This document shows positions 53,917-64,000 of a stretch of DNA of 64,000 nucleotides, piece after piece. Source of the DNA: Hoplostethus atlanticus (Eukaryota; Chordata; Actinopteri; Trachichthyiformes; Trachichthyidae); NCBI GenBank assembly GCA_034670405.1, contig JAXDDX010000002.1:4196001-4260000 (forward strand), given 5' to 3'. Position numbers and translations under genes: made by a program. The notes below the pieces were generated by a model that was not told the DNA's origin, searched no databases, and saw only the letters and a list, made by a program, of their open reading frames with translations. Every line of letters begins with the position of its first letter. Positions within the stretch are counted from its first letter, which is position 1.

Positions 53917-55900
53917 TCACCTCACTTTTTCAGCTTTTCAGACCTCAGTTGGTCGGCTAATTAAAGGTTGAAAAACAGTCCATAACCTGGCTGGCTGTAG
54001 GACCAGAGTGGGGTTACAATGGGAGTGTGTGTGTGTGTGTGTGTGTGTAGCGGTGTGGATGGCTTCAGGAAGCAACTTCACAAGGTGAGCAGGGCACAAT
54101 GACATCTGGACATTCTGTATGTTCCTGTAGGAGTTTTTCTAATGACAGGGACATTAGAGGACAGCACGCATGCACAAACACACGCACGCTTCCGCACACG
54201 CACACAGGATTACATTATTTGTGTGTGTGGCTTTTTTGTGTTATAGTTGAAGAGAGATAACCTGCAGGTTATAGAGTTTCCTTGTAATAAAATAACAGGT
54301 TACATCACCAAAGCACACCCTCACTCTCATACAAACACACACACAGAGTTCTACAACCCTCCAAGCAATGCTTTCAATATTGGGTTTTTGTTTAGCAAAT
54401 ATCATAAATTACCAACATCTTCATTCACGTCCTTGAATTTACTTACTGTGTATAGGCAGCTCCATGTACTACACAATTTAAGGCACAGAATATGAACAAC
54501 ACTAATATATATTAGTCTAACAGGCACAAACAATGGTGCCTCTGACCGCAGCATCCATAACAGCCATATGGAGAGAGAAAACAATGGATAAAATACCGCA
54601 GGTCCTGTTAAGAGGTATGAGATTGATCTAGAGGTAGGTAGGTATGTCTGCTGAGATGGCACACTCTCTATAAAGGGATTAGACTGCCAATCTAATCCTA
54701 AATTATTTCCTTACGAGCTGGTTCCCTCTGCTGCGCCCTGGCTTAGCCATAGCTGAAACAGCTGTTCAGCAATAATCTGCTTGCATAGGTCTACCTATAG
54801 GAAATTTTGTTTCGTAACTTTAAAGTTTATTAACTTTCCAAACACATTTAGTTCATCACTAGACAAAATCAACAGCCAGAACTGGAAATACAAGCGTTAT
54901 ACAAACCTATTCCATATTTGTGTGATATCTACATATTCACTCCCCCTTAAGAACATTACCAACACACATTATGGAACCGAGACACAGTAATGTTGGTGCT
55001 TCAGAGTTTGTGTGTATTTGCAGATAGCAGGTGAGTGTGCTTGTGCGTGTGTCTGTGTGCGTGTGTTTGCATTTGTTGGAGTTGTGTCTCGTTTTTGTTT
55101 GTATTGTATTCTTGTATAAGGTTTTCACATGTGTCACGTGTACAGTATGGATTGTCTTTCTGTGTTTTTGTGTTTTTGTGTGCATGTATGTATGTGTGTG
55201 TTTGCGCATGTGTGTGTACGTGTACGCATGCATATGCTAAATGCCCGATGAGGAATGAGTGTGCAGTCTACATAATGGGATAATCCCATCGAGATGAGGA
55301 TCACTGGCGAGAGTTTTGTCTGTCTAAGCGTCTGGGCAAACACTGTTCTAGCCTATACACTGTATAATATATAATATACCTGCATTTAAGGAAGTGTGCC
55401 TGTTGTACCCTCAAAGATCTCACCAAATCTCTGCCTTAACACACACACACACACACACTCACAGACAAAATCAGATGATTCATGTGAATGACGTCCAGCC
55501 CCAAGCTTTGTACTGTTTTCCTTTTACATGGACACCCTGTACTGAGAAACACTGTTGCCTGTACAGGAGAGGAGAGGTGGTGAGATGGAGAGGGTGACGG
55601 AGCAAGTTTCTGTCACTATGTGTAAATAAGGTTGACACGGAAGTCAAATTATAGCTTAAGAGCTCAAACACTACAATCGATTGCCGACAAGTGTCCCTTC
55701 ATAATAGCACGTCCATGAATCAATGAGCTATTGGAGGACTACTGGAGAACACTCTGTGAACGTGTGCTGTAGGTAGTGTAGCTCATACTGTGGGTGCTGG
55801 TGTGGTTCAAGACGTGACCCATTTACACCAGTTCCTGGCCAACTGGCTCCAAACTGGGTCAGAGCAGAGCACTGGACTGGGACGACACATAGACTGCACA

Positions 55901-55940
<40 letters not shown>
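55901..55940. repeat. (CA)n microsatellite
   Basis: About 19 perfect CA repeats. Confidence 0.96.
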
Positions 55941-55944
<4 letters not shown>

Positions 55945-57461
55945 GACACACACTCTCACAGAGCTGTCAATGAATGAGGCCTGTATCAAACTATTTATAG
56001 TCTGTAAAACAGGTCAGTTGCGCTTCGGGACATGGCCATTGTCAACAGTCTAAATATGAGCAATAAACAGAAGACGGGACAACAGTGTGTCATCATGATT
56101 GTGTGTCTGTGTGTGTGTGTGTGTACTGCTCATCACCATGTCTCCCTCATTCATTGCACTTCACAATCCTCTTTCTCTCACTTTTTCCCATTGCTGCTGT
56201 TTATCACAAACCTTTACTCAATCTGTTTAACAAAACAAGTGGGTTTTCTATGGGTAAGGACTAACTGAATGTATCTAGTCCACACCTGCTGCCGGGGTGT
56301 GGATATACATACTTATTTGTATTGATTTTCAGGTTTTCTTACCTTAGAGTCTTGGTTTCTATTCTGCTGCTCTCCAGTGATTAGGATATATCTTTACTGA
56401 ATGTGTTTTTACCCCATGGGAAAATGTTCTCTTCTTTGAATCACATAATTATGCCCCAAGGAGCATGGGCGTGTGGGCATGTGCATTGTTTTAGTGCGCA
56501 TTTCACAGTATTTATGTTTCAGAGATGGTTTGAGTGAGTGTTTCGCACACTGTGTTGCAAACATAGAGATTCAGAAAAAGAGAAAGTATGTGTGCATGTG
56601 TGTTTCAAGTGTGTTTGTAAGAGTGTGTGTGCGTTTATGTGTGTGTGTGGGGGTGGTTGTGTGCATTGTTGAATGTGTGTGTGCATTGCCAGCGGGGACT
56701 GTCAGGTAGGATATAGAGAGACGGTCATGACAGCATTGCTGTTGCCAGGGTGACCACCCACTCGCTGCGCTCGTCTGGCTGTCACAGCAATGATTTGCTA
56801 AGCTGTCACACTCTTAAAGGAAGTGATGTCATCGTTGTGTGGAGCCAACTTGGTGTATCATCACTATTCGTACCGTCGCCCTCTCTGCCTCCTTCCCAGC
56901 GTGCACCCAACAGTCGGGGCTCACTTTGTAAAGTGTTTACCAAAGGACTCCCACTTCCACATTTAGTCAACAATAAGACACGTACTAGGGTAAATTCCTG
57001 ACATGTAAGCTGTTGGGTGGTTAGAGGAGGTCTGTTCTTATGGTTTTTAAAGTAAAAGTCTGAGTGTAATTTGATTTCATGGCATTACATTACAGAAAAT
57101 CTTCTAAGCTGGAGTGAAAGTGAATTCCTAAAATAGAATATAACTGCAGAGCAAGGAGTCTAAAGCAGCTATTCCCCTAACCTCTCTTGACAGGCATCCA
57201 TTTACGAACAAAGCCTTAGTGAAAAAAAAGCCATTCAGTTGTGGTTGTTGCAGATTACTGTGCTCCTAGCTACCTGTATTTCACAGATGTGGGCAGGACA
57301 TCTCTCGAACCTGAGTTGACCTACTCTGAGCTGAGTGACTGACAGTGTCCTCAGCCAGTGAAAGCATGAGTGTTATCCTGAGGTTATTATGTAAGAGCGG
57401 GACTGCAACGCTGGCGATTCCACAGCTAAGAGGAGGATCAGGACCACACAATCTCTTGAGA

Positions 57462-57509
57462 GAGAGTGAGAGAGAGAGAGAGCGCGAGAGAGAGAGAGAG
57501 AGAGAGAGA
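57462..57509. repeat. (GA)n microsatellite
   Basis: GA repeat interrupted once by GCGC. Confidence 0.95.
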
Positions 57510-57880
57510 TAAGAGAGGTAGACATAGTTGTAGGGCCGTATTGTAATGAACCCAAATGTTTTCATGTGTGAGAGTGTAGGTGTGTGTGTGCCAAAGTGTG
57601 CACAAGCACGAGAGTATGCACATGTGTGTGTAGCCGATTGCGGCCATGAGGGGTGTATTGAGCTGGCACGTGTGTTATGATAATTGATTTTTAATGAAGT
57701 GAGGATCTCCTGTGTATTTCCTGGGCTGGCCCTCTCTCTAAATAGAGTCCTAATTATCTACAGCACACTGCCGAGAAAAAAGCAGCAGCCTAGCACCAAT
57801 AGCTTAGCAATACTTCCTCTAAACTATATAAGTAGCTCACACACGGGGTTATGAGCACGATTCTCTGTAAGGACAGCCAA

Positions 57881-57882
<2 letters not shown>

Positions 57883-57911
<29 letters not shown>
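57883..57911. repeat. (CA)n microsatellite
   Basis: About 14 CA repeats. Confidence 0.95.
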
Positions 57912-57916
<5 letters not shown>

Positions 57917-58016
57917 CAAAGTGACTTGACCCTTTACCAGGCCAGTGCTACGCTTCCTTACTGATATTGTAACGTCAAATAAAAACCACTAGGTGTTGCT
58001 ATACAAACTGCTGTGT

Positions 58017-58017
<1 letters not shown>

Positions 58018-58072
<55 letters not shown>
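58018..58072. repeat. (GT)n microsatellite, the longest pure GT run
   Basis: About 27 perfect GT repeats; a strong candidate for Z-DNA and length polymorphism. Confidence 0.97.
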
Positions 58073-58073
<1 letters not shown>

Positions 58074-60103
58074 TGTCTTTATACGTTGCATAAGGGGCAG
58101 AATGGACATGCATGTTTCATTCATTCAGCTTGAGGGGTGGGTCTACTACAGAAGCATATCCAAAGCAACACACACAGTCATGCAGCAACAATAATACTAC
58201 TATATACACTAGAGGTTGGCACTATAGTATCATAGTGGATGGCATTCTGTCAGAACTACAGCCTACACAACCCATAGGCTGATTCCTTTCTACCATAACT
58301 TTTGCCAATTCAAGACACACAATTCACAACTCATACTGTAGTCTCAGGAGGTGATTTGTTGGGATTTAATGTGGATGGTATCTCCGCTGTTCACTAAAAA
58401 TATGCTTGCTTCTCCCTAGCTAACGAGAGATCTTCGGGGAAAATAAATGAAATCAGCCCTGTACCCACCCCCACCCCCTTGTTAAATCTAAATGTTAGAT
58501 GTCTATATACTGTGAAAGTATACTATCGTTGTTCACCACCCATTTCAGTTCAGTCTGTTTGACTTTTTCATTTGTGTGAGTCTTCCTTCTCCCTGTAAGT
58601 GGCTGTGTGACTGGGAAATCATTTCAATTTCTGTATTTCATAATCTATTTCCATCTCTCAGCGTAGCTCTGTCTTCCCTGTCTCCCACTGTCTTGAGAGG
58701 AACGAGCGATTTCCCTCACGATGATGAAAAACACAGAGAAACTGGTGGTGTGATAGCTGAGTGGATTAACACACACGGCTGGGAATAGCGTATACCAATG
58801 CTGCTTGGGTTATCTCCCCTGCGTCTCCTGTCATGTTTTCACATCATACTGTCCCATTAAAATCAATGAAACACTGCATTTGGTTTCAAACGGACTCGCG
58901 CTATGTGCTGTCACACTTTTCTCTCGTTCCGTTCTCTCTTTAGTGTCTGAAACATCTAATAAAAATATCGAAGGGTGGTGGACTATCTGCTCTCATCGAA
59001 AAAATTACATTAAGTACATTTCAGTCGCTTTAATCTGTCTTCATACTGCATGTCTTCACTACTTCTCTATGACTCAGACACCTGCATACTTAGCATTAAT
59101 ACCATCATCATCGCTACTACTGACCCAACTGGCCCCCACTGACCCCACTGCATTAAGATTCATTGCCTTGGATTGTCTTGCCTTGGCGCTTTTGCAAAAT
59201 TTGAGAAATTTGATTTTCTTTTCTGATTTTAACATTGAAGCCTAATGTGAAACAACCAATCATCGATTTGATTGATGGCACCACTTTTGGCCCATCAACT
59301 GTATTCCTTCTGTGTATTTGGAACCAACTTGTAACCAGTAGCAACAAACTGGATGCCAGTGGATTTATCGTCGCCGTTTCAAGCATCTAGGCCTAACATG
59401 ACCATTAAACATGACGTTGACACTCTAACATTAACCATCGTTACGCTTCACAATCTTCTCATAGCGACAAACAGTCGTCCGGCTGTCCTATTCTGTTCGC
59501 AGTGTCTTTGTTTGTACAGTCTACCGGAGGACGCTGTGAGTTACAGTAATAATCATAATGCCATGCGGCGGACCCTTCCCCCATCCCTCCCTAGCCGGCA
59601 AGCCTGTGTTGCCACGCATCTCTTTGTCCAGTTCGTAATAAAGATAGTCACACTGTTGCTACATGAGCGTAGATGCTACTACCCCCAAACCCCCCTTTAC
59701 CCCGTGCTCTTTCGTCATCAACCACCCCGCTCCACCACACACGCACACACACTCATAAAGTCTCTCTCGCCCTCCCCCACTCTATGTCAGAGGGCATGAG
59801 CTTGTCCAGCTTGCCATGCAGCCCCAAAGCACTCTGGGTAATTGCTCAGATAGCAGGTCTGGGATCAGCTGCGATTTGCTCATAGAATATTGTGCCGCGG
59901 TGTGATTGGACGACACGGAGAGGGAACAGAAGGGGGCCACTGGCTGTCATCCAACGCATCGATTCACATACACACACACACACACACACACATGCGTGCA
60001 CACATGCTCGCAGAGACACACGATCAGACAGAGACACACATTCAAACATGCTCGAATGCATAAATGAACACAAGCTTTAGAAAAAGCAGACTTTACAGTA
60101 CAA

Positions 60104-60110
<7 letters not shown>

Positions 60111-60147
<37 letters not shown>
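60111..60147. repeat. (AC)n microsatellite
   Basis: About 17 AC repeats; part of a cluster with 59969-59992 and 60249-60293. Confidence 0.95.
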
Positions 60148-60149
<2 letters not shown>

Positions 60150-60245
60150 AGTGCAGCATGTGTCCTCAGATGGATAAGAGAAGGAGGCGTGGGAAAAAAT
60201 CCACAGGGTAGACCCAACCCCTGCACCCCTCTGCCCAAACACACA

Positions 60246-60248
<3 letters not shown>

Positions 60249-60293
<45 letters not shown>
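60249..60293. repeat. (AC)n microsatellite
   Basis: About 22 AC repeats. Confidence 0.96.
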
Positions 60294-60295
<2 letters not shown>

Positions 60296-61807
60296 CTGCC
60301 CATCTGCCTCCACAGATCTGCCTCTCATGGCCACTGTACAGAGACACACACGCTCACACACCATCCCCCTGGGTGACCTGTAGGACCCGGGCGGCCTCTG
60401 ACCTTTCCTTAAGGACTGAGAGAGTGCATCACAGTGGAAGGAACAAGTCCAAGTGTGAGAGGTCTGCATCTGGTCATTACCCCCCTGGAATCAGCCTTGA
60501 GAACGCACACACACACACAGACGCGCTCGCTGAAGCAAACACGAGACACACACAGCGCCCTTATCTCTATCTGGTACATCCCTTTTCTTTTTCTCTTTCA
60601 CGAATACACACTCATATTAACAGACATGCATGTGTACACAATGAGCCTGTTCGGTTGAGGATCAATGTGGAGGAACACATGTCTACACACACACACACAC
60701 TGACTGTGATCCCGTTGTTTAATTTCTGGTGTGGGAAAATCACGTTTTGTTGTCGCTAGCCACGTCCTCATCCTCCCTTAACCTCACGCTCCTCCTTCAA
60801 TGGTGTTTCGCTTGAGCCTAATTGTAGATGGCACTGTGTGTGTGTGTGTGTGTGCATGGGTGTATGTTTGTCCTTGAGGGGGAAGGGAGAGGAAAGGTGG
60901 CTAGAGAGAGAGAGGGACAGCCATAGAGGGACAGATTGAGAGAGTTGCTTTCAGTTCTTACATAAGATGTAGAGAAATGTCCCCTCAGAATTGTTAGTCA
61001 CAACCTTTACAGTGGTGGTCGCTGGCCGGTCAGATAGACTGAGGGGAACAGGCAGGCACTTTGACATAAGCCAGTGGTAGAGGGGACATTAATGCATTCA
61101 TGAAGAGAGTGGCACTCAGTGTGTGAATAGCTGACAATAGTTTAACCACTGAGAAACAGAGGGAAACTGTGTGTGTGTATTTCTGCCAAAACATAGTCAT
61201 GTGTTCCTCCAAAGCTGAATGGTGTAGAATGTGTGCATATATTTATATATCTATATATATTTATATATATTTATATATCTATAGTACTGCGCAAAAGGCA
61301 TGCATTTTTTAATATAAAATTAGTCTTAGATGTTTATTTTTTTTGTTTTCTGCATTAGTTTTTTACATTACTGCTCTTTATAGTAATTTTTTTATTATAT
61401 TTAGAAACTTTTCATTGAATTATTTTTGAATGCATCTTTGCTTTATGGAATTGTACATGTGAAAAGTCATATTACATAACTAACATACTTGTTACTTGTC
61501 CACATGCACGAAAGGTGTGTTTGTGTATTTATGAGCCTGTGTTTGACAGTAAATGTGAGCATATACGTGTTTTCATGTTTGAGTTTGTGTGTTTGAGAGT
61601 ATGTGTGTTTGAGTGAATGTGGGTGTATGAGCATGTGTGTGTCCTCTCCCAGGGATGGCCGCTAATAGCTCGCCTCGGGCCACAATTTAACTCAGCCTAA
61701 CAAGGTTCTCCCCAAAGTGGCCCCAGGGGCATCTCGCACAGAGGCAAATTGATCACAAAGACTATCACACAGCTTGGCTTGGCCCAGCCTGCTCTGCTCT
61801 TCACCTG

Positions 61808-61836
<29 letters not shown>
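61808..61836. repeat. (CT)n microsatellite
   Basis: About 14 CT repeats. Confidence 0.94.
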
Positions 61837-61839
<3 letters not shown>

Positions 61840-62802
61840 CCCTCTCGTGGGATGATTTAACAGAATGCATTATGAACATTATATCTTGAGTTGAGAGAGC
61901 AAAAGCAGTTTTGATTTTGCAAATGCATTCTCTTTTATGAATGACAGGAGCCCTCACGTTCCACAGGACATGCACACACACACACACACACACCGGGGGT
62001 TAAGAATGATTGCTCACGCTGGAGAGAGAGAGATAGGGAGAGAGAGAGAGAAAGAGAGACCCAACAAGAGTTTCTTCAGTGAGATTACTAGTACTAAAAC
62101 AGGCTAATCTTTGCCATTAAGAAAACATGCCACGGGAGGCTACGGCTAATTCATATTATAGGCTTATCATTGCTAGTGCGTGCTATGCACCTGCCAACAG
62201 TGAGCACATTTCACACAGTGCATGCACGTAGCAACTTGTCTTATACTTCAAATAGTTGATGCATTGTACAATACATATTCAGTATCCGCTATGTGCTAAG
62301 GATATGAGGTAAAAATGTCCCCTTTCCCTTCTAAATGAGTTAATAATTGTAGTGTGTAAGCAAGCCACACCTCATGCTCTCATGCAATACACTTGTTCCT
62401 TTCTTATTCTATATGTATAAATAAGAGCCTGGAATGTAACACTGACACATATATAGACTAATCTTTGAGTGCTAACAAAGACTAATAGGTAGTGTGCTAG
62501 TGTGGACTTTGGATACTGCTATTATGGGTGCTACCTTTATTCAGCGCTAAGGGCGGCCATGCACGTGTAATCTAAGTAATTGAAGGATAGGATAGTTGGT
62601 CTCTGTGCGGTGTATTCATGACTGTGTGTTCGTAAACATACGTAGAAGCAAACACAACCTACTGTGTTACTCACCCACTACTCTCTATCCTTTACTCTCT
62701 CACATGTTCTCCCTTTCCCTCTCACACACACACACACACACAGGCACACAAACTCGAATGAACCGCTCACAAGATCCGATTGCACCATTATATAACTCTT
62801 TT

Positions 62803-62805
<3 letters not shown>

Positions 62806-62839
<34 letters not shown>
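62806..62839. repeat. (TC)n microsatellite
   Basis: About 17 TC repeats within a longer pyrimidine-rich tract reaching about 62930. Confidence 0.95.
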
Positions 62840-62842
<3 letters not shown>

Positions 62843-64000
62843 TTGCTCTCTCTTTTCGTATCTCACTCATTTACTCACTCACATTGTTTCTCTCACTCTC
62901 TATCCTTTCCATTTATCTTCTTTTTAATACTCTGCCTTAACTTCAATTTACCATTCTTAGATCATCTATATTTTGTGTTCTTTTTACAGAACATATGGTA
63001 AAGTCCAGAAAAATAAATGTTTCTAAATAGGTGAAATGCAGCTTTCCTGTTCTTGATAGTGCCATGTACCAAATTACAATCTAATTGACTGGCCTATATT
63101 ATTATTTTTTACCAGCAATAGATCAGTATTGGCTTTTCTATGGCTGCGCTCATACTGCAGCCAATTACCAAAAATTATGTTTTTTGGTGACCGTACATAA
63201 AAATGTAACCTATATCCAATACCAATGTGAACTGTAAGACATTTCCGGCATACATCATTGTGCCCATGGTACGACTGAAGGTTCACGGTTCAAGCTGGCT
63301 AATGTGGAAGGTGCTCAAAGGTGGCTCTGGATTTTGATGTATTTGTGTGCAAGTTGGTGACGACTTCACCATAAGATGATACTGGCAAGAAAGAGCTATA
63401 ACAGCTGTTGACTATCATGTAAAGTTCTACTGTCAGTGCAAAATAATGACAACCGTCTCAAGTTCATGATGTAAACTTGACTTGACCATGGCAACGCTGG
63501 AAAAAAATCAGATTTGAACGTTCAAATACAATTCGCATGCCTGAGAATCAGATTTAGTATGACATATCAATGTGATCTGGATCGGATTTTAAAAAATTTG
63601 ACTCCATGCTGTTTTTTGCTGTTCACATTAATTTGAACAAATCAGATTTGTGTCACTTTTGAGGTAAAAAAATCAATGAGACACGTTCAACAGCAGTATG
63701 AAACAAGTTGAGTTGACTGTGCAGGTGAACAAGCTTTCTGGCAGAGGACATAAATCATCCACCAAAATGAAATTCATTCCCGGAAGGCAAAAAGTATTCA
63801 AGATCTGCATCCCTTCTCAAAATGGTCTGTGACTATGAGCATATATATTTTTTTATAAAAGCTACCCATCGAATGCTATCTGTCTCTCTGTTCATGCATT
63901 ACGTGGTTTCTTTATTTCACAAGCGCTGTCACCCTCTTCCCCCGGTTTTTACATCAATATGAATTGGAGGAAAATGTGAATATTGAACATCATGGTACCT

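Noticed and set aside
58805-59799. Open frames of about 146-148 codons on the plus strand
   Set aside because: No splice-linked partner, no similarity I recognise and ordinary noncoding composition; length alone is compatible with chance over 10 kb.
60077-60469. Long open frames rich in Val-Cys or Thr-His
   Set aside because: They are translations of CA/GT microsatellites, not genes; the same applies to similar frames at 55031-55240, 45109-45363 and 56473-56709.

Overview
The window is nuclear DNA of a ray-finned fish, almost certainly a teleost. It has spliceosomal introns with GT/AG borders throughout, fish-type transposons and SINE/LINE tails, very dense CA/GT and CT/GA microsatellites, and a vertebrate gene order. 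I cannot name the species from the sequence.

Left part (1-15.3 kb): two tandem copies of an alpha-1-antitrypsin-like serpin (coding 643-4213 and 12957-14886, both +). They are nearly identical, including promoter, noncoding first exon, introns and 3' flank. Copy 1 carries a 1655-bp Tc1/mariner-superfamily element in an intron (2038-3692), and copy 2 preserves the exact empty TA site. The copies are separated by a degraded LTR retroelement in minus orientation (5349-12084) with a long right LTR, a primer-binding site resembling the complement of tRNA-Met, two pieces of a gag-like frame and a 114-bp remnant of the other LTR. A second LTR-like element (6324-7760, target duplication CAAG) lies inside the gag-like frame. 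The paralogues differ most in the reactive-centre loop, so they probably have different protease targets.

Middle and right part (15.3-54 kb): the conserved block carnmt1 - C9orf40 - trpm6 - rorb, the same order and relative orientation I recall from human 9q21. carnmt1 (16385-20968, 8 coding exons, 410 aa) is a SAM-dependent carnosine/histidine methyltransferase. The C9orf40 homologue (22724-23549, 2 exons, 183 aa) has no known function. trpm6 (25039-44415, modelled here as 40 coding exons, 1995 aa) is the Mg2+ channel fused to an alpha-kinase. It can be read in phase from a one-codon first exon to the stop. rorb (minus, 53813-50002, nine coding exons, first exon outside the window) is the nuclear receptor ROR-beta. 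trpm6 and rorb converge, and their candidate poly(A) signals are only about 90 bp apart.

Right end (53.8-64 kb): no coding exon seen. It looks like rorb intron 1 or 5' flank, rich in microsatellites.

Several nonautonomous inverted-repeat elements lie in or near carnmt1 (15496-16078, 17501-17665, about 19406-20132). An antisense L2-like reverse-transcriptase fragment and a tRNA-derived SINE lie in trpm6 introns. I found no CRISPR, operon, tRNA or rRNA gene and no clearly new multi-gene system. The most interesting items are the serpin pair with its divergent loop and His-rich tail, the filled/empty transposon site, the nested LTR elements and the one-codon trpm6 start exon.
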